64,000 nucleotides of DNA, taken from positions 106,001-170,000 of the forward strand of contig JAUJYZ010000052.1 in the NCBI GenBank assembly GCA_033675265.1, given 5' to 3'. Position numbers and translations under genes: made by a program. The notes below the pieces were generated by a model. That model did no database searches. It saw nothing but the letters and a program-made list of their open reading frames with translations, and was not told where the DNA came from. The stretch's first letter is position 1, and each line of letters begins with the position of its first letter. This DNA is from Actinostola sp. cb2023. Taxonomy: Eukaryota; Cnidaria; Anthozoa; Actiniaria; Actinostolidae. This document shows, piece by piece, positions 63,484-64,000 of this stretch.

Positions 63484-64000
63484 ATACCTAAACCAATCAA
63501 TACATTAATAACACAACAATGAATAACAATAGCATGTGACCTACAATATCATTGACGTTAGATACAATAATTATGACAATACAATAACATGTGACCTACA
63601 ATATCATTGACGTTAGATACAATAATTATGACTGCAAGAAGCTGTGCTTATTCGTGAAACTGTGCTGAAAACAGTCAAAGTTTGAGTGTGAAAGAGCCAG
63701 GGTATTGCCCTTGGACTGACATTTATACAGACACTTTGTCTGTCACAGTAGTGTTAGCCTCCCCAGCAGGCATTTTTAGGGGCTGTCATGCATGCCTGCG
63801 GGAGAGGCTACAGTACATGTATGTATTAATGGGATTTAAATGTATTTCAATATAAACTTGAACAATGATTTTTCAGCAGAGTTTCATGTCAATTGGCTAT
63901 TTTGTTGTGTAGATACAGTCTCTTGAATATTAGGCTGAATGATAGGATCCTGTGTTCAGTATTTTGTTGCAATGCCAGGTCGTTTGATATGATTATCTGT
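63484..64000. other. 3' flank of ATP6V1C
   Basis: A 47-bp direct repeat (gcatgtgacctacaatatca ... aataattatgac) occurs at about 63531-63577 and 63586-63632. From 63747, ttagcctccccagcaggc folds with gcctgcgggagaggcta; the TTAG start followed by a hairpin recalls the left ends of the Helitron-like elements. No gene is seen up to the window edge. Confidence 0.5.

Overview
The window is animal nuclear DNA: AT-rich, with spliced genes using GT-AG introns, abundant tandem repeats and many short inverted-repeat transposons. All recognisable proteins are metazoan housekeeping or signalling proteins. The repeat style and protein divergence suggest a marine invertebrate, possibly a sponge or another early-branching animal. 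I cannot fix the species from sequence alone. No bacterial operon, CRISPR array or rRNA was seen.

Layout. (1) 1-8760, minus: the N-terminal four exons of a p190 RhoGAP (ARHGAP35/ARHGAP5) gene, which continues off the left edge. (2) 9890-10929, plus: a two-exon gene for a 178-residue protein I do not recognise, divergent from ARHGAP35. (3) 13490-45484, minus: a complete DNMBP (Tuba)-type gene, reconstructed here as 19 exons encoding five N-terminal SH3 domains, a DH (RhoGEF) domain, a BAR domain and two C-terminal SH3 domains. About 20 kb of its 32 kb is intronic tandem-repeat arrays of at least eleven unrelated families. (4) 50995-53368, minus: a MOB3-type kinase-adaptor gene in nine exons. 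(5) 53684-63483, plus: a complete V-type ATPase subunit C gene in 15 exons (380 residues), divergent from MOB3 across only 315 bp.

Four of the five genes touch the cytoskeleton, cell signalling or endomembranes (RhoGAP, Cdc42 GEF/BAR scaffold, MOB adaptor, proton pump), but this is ordinary eukaryotic gene order and I infer no pathway clustering.

The most unusual signal is a recurring relation between splice sites and tandem repeats. Three separate arrays contain a copied exon-intron junction in each unit: about 34 extra 5' splice sites after DNMBP exon 18, four 3' splice sites 21 nt apart at DNMBP exon 3, and six copies of the end of ATP6V1C exon 8 with its donor. In the two DNMBP cases, use of the nearby copies keeps the reading frame and would change protein length by multiples of 7 or about 26 residues. 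In the ATP6V1C case the copied donor is followed by an immediate stop.

The second striking structure is a nested set of mobile elements in ATP6V1C intron 9: a 2.7-kb TTAA-flanked foldback element sits inside a small palindromic repeat, and is itself interrupted by an 824-bp Helitron-like insertion whose empty site is preserved in the opposite arm. A third point concerns data quality or decay: the central DH exon and the next-but-one exon, next to a 3.9-kb minisatellite, carry frameshifts and repeat-like sequence.
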